Source of the DNA: Macquaria australasica
Taxonomy: Eukaryota > Chordata > Actinopteri > Centrarchiformes > Percichthyidae
Assembly (NCBI GenBank): GCA_005408345.1
Contig: SEMN01000001.1
Span: 2,976,001 to 3,040,000, forward strand
DNA length: 64,000 nt
Reading direction: 5' to 3'
Part shown: piece by piece, positions 10,832 through 24,600 of the stretch
Position numbering within the stretch: the first letter of the stretch is position 1
Layout of the letters: every line of letters starts with the position of its first letter
Notes under the pieces: generated by a model
Database searches by the model: none
Told to the model about the DNA's origin: nothing
What the model saw: only the letters and a program-made list of their open reading frames with translations
Program-made: the position numbers and the translations under genes

Positions 10832-13800
10832 CTGCAAACACAGAGGAGCAAAATTACATGTGTAAAAAATGGTGCCAAAAAATGATAGGATTTGGAGACA
10901 AAAGGGAGAAAAGATAACAAGCCAGAACAGGGAGAGAGATCCGGGTACCTTCTGCTTGTTGTTGAGGCCTGGACTGTTGGGGGTGGAGGTGGGGGAATGC
11001 TTGGAAATCGGGGTGGAGAGCTGGCTGCTGGAGCCCGTCCCATTGGCTGAGAGAGCCCACAGAGCAGAGGAGAGGGAGGAGGAGGAGGGAAACAGGGGAA
11101 AAAGAGGTAAACAGTAGTGTGGATTAGAAAGTGTGCAAGAGAGACCTGAACCTCTTTCCTTGGCTCTGGAGAAAAGTCATTCCTGAACTGTGGCCTCATT
11201 TGGCCACAGCGTAGAGGGACGCCGTTAGTCCAGGTTTAGGTGGCTGACAAGCTCTCTGTTAGTTAGATGACATTTTATTCACTCACTCTGCGTCCTGCCA
11301 CGTTGCTAGGATTCCCTCTGTGTGGAACATTGTGTTTATGTCTAAGAGCGGTGTGATGTGATGTAGTTGTGTGTGTTAAGTGGTTTAAAAGAGTTTTTTG
11401 TCTATAAGAGATGAAAAGAATTCTGAAGACTATGAGCCAGATGGCCAGTGTAAATTTGAGCCAGTGAGTGTTGAAAACACAACGCGGATAAAGCTTCATT
11501 GTTAACCAACTTAATGCCACTGGCTTCATTTAACCACTCAGACAGATAAACAGACTTGCAAATGTAAATGTGAGACACTTTAAAAAGGGAAAAAAACAAA
11601 ATCCCAAGTGCTGTTATCTTGAAATCTTAAAATCAGTAACTCTAAACATGAGCAGCTCTCCTGAACAGAGAGTGCAGCTGTTTTATTTAGAGACATTCAG
11701 CTGTAGCAGAGGCAGAGTAACCTTTTCTCTTTATACAGCAAAGTTGCCCACACTGTCCAAGTTTTGTCTCTAGATTTCTACATTTGAGAGATTTATTCAT
11801 CCTCTGTTGAAAACTCCTTCCAGTGTGGTGATGTTTAATTAAAGATCAGTGTGTTTCATTGTGGGCTTCCATCCCAGGACCATGCCAAACACACTTTCAG
11901 TGCATTCAACTCATTAAACCCAGTGCACCCCAACACAAGTTGTTGTTTTTTAAATGCCAGAGGGTGAAGAAAGTGCTGGTAAGCACGTTAACTGCTCTGT
12001 AAATTCATTTACTGATAGACTTGATATAAATATGTTGGAGAACAGGAGTCTGCAGTTTAAGGCACATGCACACCCATTGTTGAGCTGTTGGCCAATAAGA
12101 GGCCTCCATACCAGTTGTTAACCAATTAAAGGCAGGAGAAGCATTCAGAGGCAGATGGCAACATTTATAGTTTTTCATGTTCAGTAACTCCACAATGAAG
12201 TGCTTTACATTTTCAATGTAATATAAAGTACACAGATTCTCTGTCCAGATATATCTATTTAAAATAGTAATTATTAACTAAAGTAATCACATTTTTGCCA
12301 TATTGTGCAGGTTCTGTGTAGGTGATCCTTTAAATTCATGCCAGGAAAGGTTTAAACTAAAACAAGCACACAATATGGATGGCTATATTTGGCTTTATAT
12401 GGTTGTTGTTTTTATTTTTACAGATTCTAATTCATATGTTAAGTCGCTGAAGCTAAGATCCCAAATGATTTATTTCAGCCTCACACAGACTAATAGCAAT
12501 AGGCGTGGGGCATGAGAAGTATAATACACATACTAAAAAGTAACCTTCCATCCCCGCCACCCCAAAGAAAGAAAAAGAGGAAAAATCCTCTTCTTTTGGT
12601 ACTAAAGATTCTGGTCAATATTTTTTGAATGATTGAAAACTCTGTGATATTTAGTAGTAATCCCAGCTAACATAGGCAGGTCACACACGTTTGCTCTGCT
12701 ATGACCCCATTATCACCCTGCTGACCTCTCAGGTATTACAGAGGTGGTTAATGCTCAACAGTTTACTGCCTCCCCAGCATGTTGGCCAACCATCTGCTGT
12801 CTTAAAGGCCCAACATCCCCCATCAGTGATCAATAAAATATTCAAGACTGCTGAAGGACTGAGGGAACCCGTAGGGCAGGGAACCCGTAGGGCAGGGAAC
12901 CCATAAGGCAGGAGACCACCCCCCCCCCCCCCCCCAAAAACGCCCCCCACCTATCACGTAAAGTGGCGTGAAACATGAGCTGTGGACTATCTGCTGCTAC
13001 ACTGCAAACTCAGAGCATCAACTCGCTGCATTTATCCTTCAGGGGATTTAACAACTCACCTGCTCTGTCTTTCGTCTGTCACTTGCTCATACTTTAACAA
13101 GTATGTTAAAGGGTGCAGGTGTGCCATCATGGTATATAGCTATAACCAGTGGGAGAATTAATAATTAATATTTTTTCCAGTGTTCACAGTGAAAGCTGTC
13201 AAAGAAAACAGCTTTTTTTTTGTCATTCCTGCAGCCTATCAGATTTCATGGCACCAACTGTTCAGCCAACTAACAGTGCAGCTATATAAACTCAGATAGC
13301 ACTGTAACAAAGAGGTATTGCACTGTTTTCCAGTGTTAAAAGCTGTTGTTAACATAAAAGATTCAGGCATGAGGAGGCACCAGTGTCTCTGTTATGTTCT
13401 ATTGCCTCCTGGATATTGTTAAATGTTAAAATTCCTGATTGTCAAACAAACAGCTGAAAGGTGTTTACATTGTCTTTGTTTACTCTTCATGTTTTATTCA
13501 TGGTTTTTAAAAAGAAGAGTCTGCATTAGTAACATTAGAGTAAATCTAACTAGATTTAGTACAACAAACAAAGGCTGGATTTTTACTGTCCCCAATCTCA
13601 AGTAAAGGGTTTTTATGAGGTGTTGTAGTGAGATTAAGGGTCTGATGTCGTTTGGAGACCCCAGTAAAAACAGTCTGACTCCAGCTCTCAAAGCACAACC
13701 AGACAACACAGGGCTGCCTTCTGTCAAATTGCAGATTATAGTCAAACTAAATTAAAATAGAAAAAAACTAATTTTCTCTCATTAGCATCTCTGAAATGTG

Positions 13801-16800
13801 CTTGTTGGAAGCACGCTTGACATGTGTATTTTTAGCCATCTTCTATCATACACTATTGATCCTAAAGGAGAAATCCATCTTCATGCTCACCACTCCTGTC
13901 AGAGTAAGGTCAAAGGTCAAGGTCAGTTAAAGACCAGCACTACCAGATCTGTGGTTGGGATTTAACTTACAACACAACCCCAGGAGCTGATCACTATATC
14001 ACTCTGCTGTCATATTTCATGTTGTGTTAGTTCATTTCCAGCGACAGAAATGGCCTAGTTTTTATTTTCCAGCAGCTCTCTTTATTTTGTTTTTTTATAG
14101 AACAAGGTGAGGTCATTTTCTGCTGTACTTTAAACAGGAAGCGTTACAGTGCAGGGGAGATAATAATGGGCTCACTCGATTCGGCAGGAGACTTGCTGCG
14201 CCTGATCGGACCAGGACTCTTTGAGCCACGTTGAGGAGTTTTAGTGGGTCCCTTCATCACCCTGCATTCTGTGGAAAGAAGCACAAATGAAGTTAGAAAC
14301 CATCACCTTTTTTTCAACCGAATGAGTGAGCTGCACGTGTTTGGTAGAACAGCTCTGTCTAAAATATGAATTTAAACTTATCCATAATGTCTGAAATCAA
14401 TGTAAAACTAATAGAACAAACTAGGCAAAGCTCTACCTTGATACCACGTGGCTAGATAACACTAGGTAAGTGATAACGTGTTTTTGGGTTTGTTTGTTTT
14501 TTGTAGTTTGGGTTAACTGACCTTTCTAAACGATGATTCTGACTCTGGTGCTATCCTGATAATGTAAAATGGGTAAATGTTTGAAAAGCTGGATGCATAC
14601 TTTTCTGAATAAAATCTTTTTCTTCTGCAATGATGAAAAAAATATGTGAAGCAACCAACTCACTGGCCTGATCACACCCTCAGTGTCTAAGAACATGTGT
14701 AGTTTTGATAAGCCAGCAAGGTAGCTGCTGTGATCCTGAGCTGACAGGAAGTTCATTTTAATTTTATTTGATTCGGCTCCACTCGAAGCCCTTTTTCCTT
14801 TGTTGCTTGCCTCAGTTTTGTTGTATCTATTTACCGAAGTTTGGAAACCAAATAATTTTCTTAATTTTCGTTAATTTTCTAAATGCTAAATGGCTTTAAC
14901 TGCCTGCTGGTATTGTGTTGCTTCCCTTTTGCCCTAATTTTCTGGGTTCTAACAACATACAATGTGTGGATATAAGAAATAAGCAGGAATAAAGTAGAAA
15001 AGCATACAATTGAACATGGATGAAGAAATCGTTCTCTGCAGACTGTCACCATGTCTCTTCTGTCAAGAAATTCACACCAGACTCAGCGGCACACAGGCTT
15101 TAATAATGGTCAGTGAAGGCCACACTGTGCACAGTTGTGTCAACTAGAATGGATTTTATTGATGCGCTTTGGTTTTTTGTATACATCAGTGTTAAACCTG
15201 CTGAAGCAAGACAGTTAGCAGCAGGGTGGTAAGGCTCTAGACTTCACTTTAATGTGCGATTAATATTGTAAATCAAACCTCAATACCGACCATATTGAAC
15301 AATAGCCAGCCCTAACTAGTTTGATTTCCATCTTTATATTCCTGGGTTTACTGGCTACCATTCAAAAGTAATATCTGTTGCTTGTGAATTCATGTAGATG
15401 TATCGCAGTGAGCGCTTACATATAAATCATATAGAAATGTATGCAGTGTATTCTGGGTCACAGTATTAATCGGGGTAGACAGACTCCAGACTCCTCCCTC
15501 TGCATCTTCCCCTCTGTTTGTACTGTCAGGCTCTCTCTTTCCTCCCCCTCCTCCCTCCTCTCTTCCACTTTTGATGCTAATTATACTATCTGTCCTCCCT
15601 CCGTCTCCCGGGATCGCACTATGTCTGTCTGTCTTCTCTCGCTTAACCTTCACACACTGCTGGATTCAGACGTACATTCACGTGCTATTGTTTGCCAGGT
15701 GTGCCACCATGCCTTTGACAATGTTTCAGACTGGCAGCTTGTCTGGTCTACTCGGTGGTCTCGAAATAGCCTTTAGTCTATCTGCACAGATTCCCTCTCA
15801 GATTCAACTGATGTTGTCGCTGCATAAACAGAGCTGCAGGTACACATGTGGTCCTCGCTGTCAGCGAGTCCATCTACATAGTCTTTTATTTAACATAAGG
15901 AGTGTGAAAAATAACCACAAGGGATTTAAATCTATTTTAGTTATTCTGCCAAACCAAGCTTAAAAGCAATAACAGCGTGAGTAGAAGAAAAGGGAAAAAT
16001 ACATTTTAAGTTTATCTCCAGCCCAGACAAAAGTATAGAGGAAACATTTCTTTGCATATATAGAATCTTAACTCCTTGAAAACACATCAAAGGTAACTAT
16101 CATCAGTCATCTCTGCAAGAAGAACTGCCTTACAAAATGTCAAAATCTGTGTGTTGTTGTAATGTAATGCCCATGATGTGTCACAGACAGGGCCCCCTCC
16201 TCCTCTACTGAGGCCAACTCAGTGATGTCTGGATACTCGAGACTCTCAGCCATTTTACTTAGTATTGCCCCAAGGTTATTACAGACTGAATGAAACAATT
16301 TAGCTGTGGTTCCATGGGGGAAAGAGAATGATGAAAGTAAAGGACCTAGATCATTACAAATGAACTGGCATTTCCATCCTACCAAGATTTTCCGAGACGG
16401 AGCTGACGAGAGGAGAAGATATGAAGGGAGCATAATGACAAATCAGCCCTGTATCAGTTCTGCGTTAAGATTAAAAGAAATTTATAAGATACTGAATGTT
16501 TCCAGGAGGGGACAGTAGGTGGAAGTGGGTTGTTAAAAATAGGGTTTTCAAGCCTGTGGGGAGCAGAGAGACTGTGTGTGAGGATTGGTTTAACATTTTC
16601 TCTCCTCGACTTCCCAGCAGTATCAGCACCAACAGATCAGCTGGCCTAAACCTGTCACCGGACAGATTAATGGCTCTCCTTCTTCTCTACCTTTTCCTAT
16701 CCCTGTTGCCGGCTGCAGATAACAGACTTCCCTCTTTGACTGCCTCTCTTTCTTGGCCTCCCTCTCACATACATCATTTTTCTCCTCAATATAAACAAGC

Positions 16801-18608
16801 ACACGACTTTGCATGTGGATATAACATCTTTTACAGAAGAAATCCATTATGATAAGTCTAAAGAGTCCCCATGGTATGTCAAATGACACCCCAGGAACTA
16901 CTTAGCTCTCACTCTATGTGGACATTTTTATATTCTATATACACAATATATGATACATTTTACCTGCTCATGTGCAATATGTTTTTGGCAGCATACCAAA
17001 AACTTATTATTTTAAATTGAATGTTAAGGATTTTACTAAATTGCTCAAGTTTCCTTCTTTAATTGTCTCTCAAATCCCTTCTCTAAATATCTAATCATCA
17101 GGTTCATCTCACAATATTATGTTTACTAAACAGATGGCATGGGATTACACAGTAAGGAAGTCTCTGTAAAACAGTCAGAGTCCAGAATATTGGGGGATAT
17201 ATATATATACTCTGAGTTTTACAGAGTCCAGAATGTTTTTTTTTTCTCTTGCTATATGGTTTGCACTTTCAGTGACTTAGTAAAAGCATGTGCCAAATTC
17301 CTAAAAAAGTGCAAAACATAAATTCCACTGGACGTCTCCCACTAACTGCAGTCATATAAACAATTTAATAGACTTTTTTAAATCAAAATGCAGGCATAAA
17401 CAGTGCAAAAATGTGTCTTAATGTATATATGGACAGATTTGTGGGTGTCATTTGCTGTTATACGTTTCATTAATCTTTTCACAGCTACAATGTATTACTG
17501 TCTTCAGGTCAATATTGCTGCATGATTATTATGAAGCTCATACTATATGTTTACCATGGTTTTACAATAATATTGCACAAAGCTGATGAACTGTTCAGCA
17601 TCATGTCTGAGAAAATAATATGCTGCATAGCACATACACAGCTACTGGCCTATACAGTACTTATTATGATGTAAAATACGGACTGATGCTGTCACGCTCA
17701 CCGTTATCATCCAGAGAGAAGTCATCCTGGGCATAGCGGAATTTCTCTGGTCCACATGCAATGAAGACATCGTCATCACCAAAGAAATCTTGAAGGCAGG
17801 TAACCTGTGAAGCCAGAAGACAGAAAACTTGAGACCCCTTAATTATCTGGCATCAACTGGTATCATAACAAGACGAAGAGTCTACAGCCATGCTAGTGGC
17901 TCTGGGAGGCACAGCAGTGCTTTGAGCTAACATCAGCATGCCAACACGTTGATGCTAAGCAAGTATAATGTTTACAGTGTTCACCATCTTAACTTTGTAT
18001 GTAAGCCTGCTAACATTTGCCATTTTGCAATAGAAATAAAGTACAGCTGAGGCTAATGGAGATGTCATTAGTTTTTAAGTTTTTTTAGTCATAAACAAAA
18101 TTCTGGACAAATCAAAATGTTGATACATGAAAAGTCAGGGGATCACCAGAGTTATTACAATTTATCCTGAGGGGAACATGAATGTGTGTACCAAATTTCA
18201 TGGCAATCCATCCAAAAGTTGAGCGATTTCAGTCTGGACCAAAGTGATGGACCGACTGATCGACATTGTCATCCATAGAGCCACAGTGTTTGCATGGCTA
18301 AAAATGTCAGTTTTAAATGCTAATCAGTGCCTTTACTGCACTTACTGAGAGAAATAGAGAACCCAAGACTATGCAATTGCCAAGGGAGGATTATCTGTTC
18401 ATATTCATCTGATTATATTCTTGCTGTTATTATTCATAATCTAATAAGTGCATTTGAAATGCTGATTCAGGACTAATTAAAAAATGTCATCCATACAGGC
18501 ATTTCCAGCATGACGAACGTTGCTAATAGCTGTGCAGAAGAAGCACCATGTATGATGTGGTCACAGATTTGATGACAGATATGAAAATGTTAAATGCTGA
18601 TTACATTT

Positions 18609-18657
<49 letters not shown>

Positions 18658-21600
18658 GATGAAGTCTGTAAACACAGCCTGAATAAAACTAAAAGTCTTC
18701 TTTGTTTGCCAGCCAAAGGATTTAGTCGGCTTCAGGTAGTAGTAGGCCGCCTTTGTGTTTTACTTGTCATGTTAACATGCCTTTAGTTACAATAGGTAAA
18801 TGTAACAAAACACACACACAAAAGGCACAAAAAAGCCCAAACAGAGAGTATTATGTTTTATACTTTTGCTGTAATGTTTAAATGATTCAACTTCCTTCCC
18901 CAGGATCTTTTCACTCTATAGCAGCTGTTGACACAATATGGCCACAGTGGACAGATGTCTTTGGGCCACACCTTCTCCTCTGCTCTCCATTATACAGGCC
19001 ACGTTACCAGCTCAGGCATGCATATTAAAGCCATTCAAGCTAAAAGCTGTGCTTCCCCTTGGTTGTTTTTTTTTTTTCCTGGTGCAGATGAGATTTGCTA
19101 CAAAGCATCTTGGCCTCATTTCCAGTTTGCCTTTCAACACCAGCTGAAATTGGTTCATTCTCTCTTGAATTATATGAACTAATTGACCTACAGATGACTC
19201 ACTCTGTCCTCATTCACAGGGCAAATTTTGAGGCCAATTTTCTAAAAACACAAGACTCTCGCTGACTCGAGGCTCTCTGCTGGGCTCTCTGAGAGGTCCA
19301 TGGCCTGAAAGAGTACCCTGTGTTGGGACATTCGCCAAGATAGCCAAGATGCATCATGGTTTCTTTTGTGATACACATCCAAACTATGAGCTGCAGATAA
19401 TTTGGGAACACCCCACCCAGGCAGCTGCCATGTTGATTCTCTGTCCTGCTAGACAAGCTAAAAGTGTGTGGTGGTGGTGACTCGCTGGCGAGGCATCCAA
19501 CAGCTGTACCCTCTCTGTGTCCCGCAAGAATCCCTGGATACAGGCCTGGCAGATCCCTGCTGAGGTACGGAGATGGTGCTTTGACTCCAGGGCTCAAAAT
19601 CTAATTGGTTTTTCAGCCAGGGCTAATTTACAGGGTGCAAATCTGTTTTTTCTTCTGTGTTCATTGTCAAGAGATTAGATACATGTTACTTTCATTAGGT
19701 CAAACTGTTGTGTGCAGCAAGGGCACTTGACAGTTAATCATAAGATGGAAGCATTAGGAAGCACTCTTTTTTCCCCTAAGGCCAGCAGGTGGAGGAGAGG
19801 AGATGGAAACGGGCTGGAATGGGGCAGGAGGGTGGAGGCTAGTTCATGTTTTAATAGCTTTAAGAACAGAGCTGATTAAAGGGATAAAGAGTTTATCCAA
19901 CCGACTGCTACCTTAATCTCTCTTAGATTAGATAGAGTCTGCATTCGAAATGAAGACTAACCTCTCTGTAGGTTTCTGACAGGCAGCACCAGTCAATCGG
20001 TCCATTGGGCTACTGGTTGAGAATGGCTGGGTTAGGCATCTCCGGCTCCCCCAAAAAATGTTCCTATCTGGCCAAGAGCTTTGCCAGCTACTTAGCATTG
20101 CTCTTAAACCAAGATTAACCAAGATAAATCCAAAACACATATATACTTCTGTACTGCAATGTCTCAGAAACATTTAGAAGCAAGGTGACACAGTGCAAAA
20201 ATAGCATGCTCTGAGATAACCTGGGTTTAACCCCATGTTTCAGAAAGTCCCATCCTCCTTAAGAGTCCGTAGCAAAAACACTGAATCCTTCTAAGAAATC
20301 CTACTAATCCTATTCCCTACAGGGATCACTTAAGATCCACATTATCTGTATAGTTACAGTGCAGATCTTTGCATCATTAAGCCCACAAATAATTCATGTG
20401 CAGTGTGTATCAAATGTCCCGCAGACACTCCAACAATCACCTAAACCTGGCCTGCATATGCACATTTGCACAAATTTGTTTTTCCTCTCACACAGGATGC
20501 CTGTTATGGGTTATTAGTTACTGTAACCCTCAGTGAAGTTTGGCCTGACATCTGTGTAGAACTGATAGAAATGTTGTGGAAAACGGCTCTGCTTTGCATG
20601 CTATCAAATCAAATGTAAAATGTCCCTTTGAGTCCCTTTGAAACATGGCTGCAGTGAGGAAAGGGCAGACCAGCTTGGGAACATTTGGATGTAGGTTAAG
20701 AAGCATCCTCTCTCCTTCTGAAAAGGTCAGTCAACTGCGTCAGGCAGACCCACCTGGCAACAGAATTAAGGAGGGCAATATGCGCCGACATGATGCCATT
20801 CAACTTAAAGATGATCAAAAGCCCTGTCACATTGCATATTTCCATATTGCAGATGCAATGTATGCATCAGTCAGTGTGTATCTTTCTATTTGTGTGTTTA
20901 TTGGAGGAAGGCGAGTGGGGTTTTCTAAAAAAACTGGCTCTTTCCAGACTCCAGGTGCCCACCACCCCCTGTCCCACCAAGCCCATTCCTAATCTCTGCC
21001 TCACCAGCTGTCAGGACCACATGACCCCCCGAAAACCACCAACACCACCAGCAGCTACGCAGGGATCCACCAACTACAACAACTGAATTATTCAGAGTTC
21101 CTTTAGCCTGACTCTGGCCAATCGTCCACAGGCTGCAGAAGTTTTATTAGGTCATGGTGGTTAAGTGGTTAATATAGAAATTGTGTGCTCTGTATTTCTG
21201 AACTTCCTGGTGAGAAGAGAGTGGGCCACAAGTTGGTGCAATATCTATCGTTCCTCCCTGTGGTGCTTAAGGAAGTTTTTCATTTCAGTATTTGTTCTAC
21301 AAAACAGAAAACTCACAGATGTGAGATGTGATGTTTCACCTTTAATGGGATTCATTCATCAGAACACAAGGTCGCAGGCTATTTGAGACCCCAGAAAAAA
21401 TTTACCACAACATACAGTATCACCTCCATGAAAGTTAATATAATAAATGCACCATATGATACCAGTTTTCTCCAGTATCATAAAACATTAATGTATGTTG
21501 TAAATAACAGCGAAACATAAATGGGAAAACTCTTATTGGGACAGCATGTGTAGTACCACAACCACAGTTGGAAAAATAACAGTCATTACAATGTGGGCTG

Positions 21601-24600
21601 AGCTGTATTTGGGATAATATATACTTTTTGAAGGCAATCATTTCAGGTGCAACTTAAACTGTTTAAACCAACCTATTAAACAAATTCCTTATCTGAGGTC
21701 AGTAATGGTCAAACAGCAGTTCCTTGCCACAGCTTTTGTGTGAAGAAGCAGGAAACATCTCCAAACAAAGCTCATGCATCCTTTGTCTTCTACAAGCAGC
21801 TGCTCGTCTTCACTTCAGCTCTCTTCCTTTCAGCAATAAGGAATGAACGACTGATGAATCTCCAGGTCCAGTATCAGTCTCATCTCAGACTCCGCACAGC
21901 CACGTTAATTTGATCTCCGTGCAGAAGTAAAGCTATTCATTGTTGCTTTATACCATTTTGACTCTCTGTCGTGACCTGGGTGGCTCATCTAATCGGTGAT
22001 TATCTGGCAAACGATAAAGGCTTACAACCGACGTTAATGAGTCAGCAAATGGCCAGTCAGTAGAATCAAATATAACTGACTACACTAATCTGCTGTGCTC
22101 TGAAGGATACCACAGATGAGTAATCTCAGGTCCATTTATGAGGGTTTCCTTCTGCCTCCATACAAATCAGCTGGAAACAATAAATAAGTCTTGAAATTAA
22201 GACAGTGGCTTTGTATGGGTGCACAGTGCAGCATTTTACTGTGTTTTCTTTATGTTAGAGGATATGACTCTAGGAAAAAGGTTGAGGGCAGAGCATTTAG
22301 CTAAAGATTATGGGGAAAAAAGACAAAAAACAAATCTCACAGTGAGCAAATTAGTTTTAATTAAGTGTTTTATTGTGTAGTTTCCGTATTAATGAGCTAT
22401 GTGTGAGAGAAGTGAAGTATACAAAAGATAAAGGCTGAAAAAGAGCCAGTAAGACCTTGCTTTGCAACCCATGGGGAAACTCCCACACCATTTCCTTCAG
22501 TGTAGGAACAGACCTGATCAATATCGGTGCCTCTGCACTGAGTGGAATATTCCTCCAAAGTACACACAGCCTCTCCATTTTGTCCATTTCAACTGAGGGT
22601 TTCACAGACAATACAAAGTATATAAAACAATCCTAGCTTAAAAATCATGTCAGATTGTCTGTCAGTCAAGTCCAGTACATCAAACTATAAAGAAAGACAA
22701 TATTTCAGCATCTGCAATCACTTTGCAGTGATTTGTCCCACTAACGATGATTTTTATTGCCAGTTGCCTTTCTGACTCGTCTGTGACCTTGGTGCACTGG
22801 CACAGAGTCTGTGTGCTACTGTAGGTGCTCCGGATGCATTTGGAGTGCAGATGAGCCAGTTAGGCAGCGATATCTGCACAGTCATGGGGAGCAGCTGGTG
22901 CTTGATGTTGTTTTAACCCCACCCTTCCCTAACCCCGAGGAAGCAGGCTTTCCATTCGGCTGACTGATGTGGCCTTAGCATTATTAAATTGTGCTTCCTC
23001 CTCTTCCCCCACCCCCAGGTCATGCTCACTTGTTGATGTCGTGCTCGTGCAGGAACGGGTAGGGGCTGTGAGGGGATTCAGGCACGGAGGATGCATGCAG
23101 GCTTCCATGCTTGCTCGAGATGCTTCATCATGGGGACCACGCCCCTCTGTCAGCCTGATTGTCTGCCTCGGTTTAACACTGTGGGTGTGTGTGTGTGCGT
23201 GGTGGGGGGCGTGCGTGAGTGTGTGAGTGAAATGTGGCTGCAGTGAGCTGTGCTGAAGGGTGAGGAACAGAGAGCAAGCAGGTAAGACCCAATGTAAAGA
23301 GCACACTCAGCGTATTACAGCCATTGTCACAAACTGAATCCATCACGGCGGAGCTTATTGCCATGACAACTGCTTCTGCAGCATGGCAAAGAGCAGGCAG
23401 GCTGCAAGAGCACTGATAACCAGGGAAAAGCAGGCTTTTCTTCCCTATTACTGGACGTATTTTAGTCGTTAAGAAGCCCTGAACCCATGCCTGTATCTAC
23501 ATCCTATTCAGTGAATAATTTCTTACCATGAGTTATTAACTTTAAAGCAAATTGGAATCTTTTGTTCTCCGACAATAACAGTGTGACCTTGTGCCTGAAG
23601 CATCCATTTCTTTTCTTCTGTGGCTCTTTGTTGACAAATCAATTTTTTTTTTTTTTTTTTTAAAAAAGGACTTAAAAAGAAAACCTCAATTCTAAAACGG
23701 GACAGAATAATGGGCACTCAGATCCATTAAAGAGCCCTCTGCAATGCCGCAGACTCGGACAAATCGCACAGCAACACAGTGTACCTTCAACATATTTCAC
23801 AAATGACATTTGGATTTGGCATCTATTAGATGAAAACCTTCCTCAAGTGCAATTCAGATGAACAAGCAGTGGATCTTAAATGCAAATCAGAACTCTTCTC
23901 CTATACAGACACCACTATCAAAAAGGAATGAATACAAAATGGCTGCCAGCAATTAAATACACCATCTCTGATTTAATGTAGCCTTTAGAAGCAGTGAGGG
24001 CAAATCAAGAAATGTGCTTTTTATTTATTTTTTATTTTTTATTAGGGGGAATAATTATTAACCATCAGCAAAAATAAAATGATCCTAATTTGCTCCAAGA
24101 ATGGAAAATTACTCCTGAATCCACTGGCCCCACCCTTCCCGATTGAAGTGAAAAGCATCAGCATTTGAGGGGAAAATGGGAGTGATTTTGTTCACAACAC
24201 TGACAAAGAGAGGAGGGCAGGCTGTCTTTCGAGTCTACATAGCACTAAGGAAAAGAGGAAAATCAAGAGTGAAAAGTAGGCACTATTAAAACAACCTGAA
24301 TCACCTTTTATCTCGATCACAAACAGATCCTTTAAAACTATATATGCACACACACACTACAGTGCATCATGTTTCAAATACACACCCAATTATGGAATAC
24401 AGGTAAAAGAAAACATGACATGTGATTTTTAAACCAAAGGCTTGCATTGATAGTAAACTCTCACACCCACTACAGGATGTGGTATCTGACAGACCAGTCC
24501 ACACCAGCTGGGCTCTCTTTGTGCCTGGGATGTGGTCTCCTAGCAACCGGTCCCAGCAGCTATCGCAATGGAATGGGAAGAGGAGGATCGGCGCAGAGTC

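Noticed and set aside
10609..11199. 196-residue proline/serine-rich minus-strand frame
   Set aside because: It reads through dcx 3'UTR, intron and exons 5-6 in the wrong frame; the dcx exons explain the sequence.
20165..20260. Possible tRNA-derived SINE (GGTGACACAGTG...GGGTTTAACCCC)
   Set aside because: Box A and box B are too poor and no conserved SINE core follows.
23000..23260. GC-richer stretch with GTGTGTG and frames on both strands in dcx intron 3
   Set aside because: Low complexity, no recognisable domain, no splice-consistent exon.
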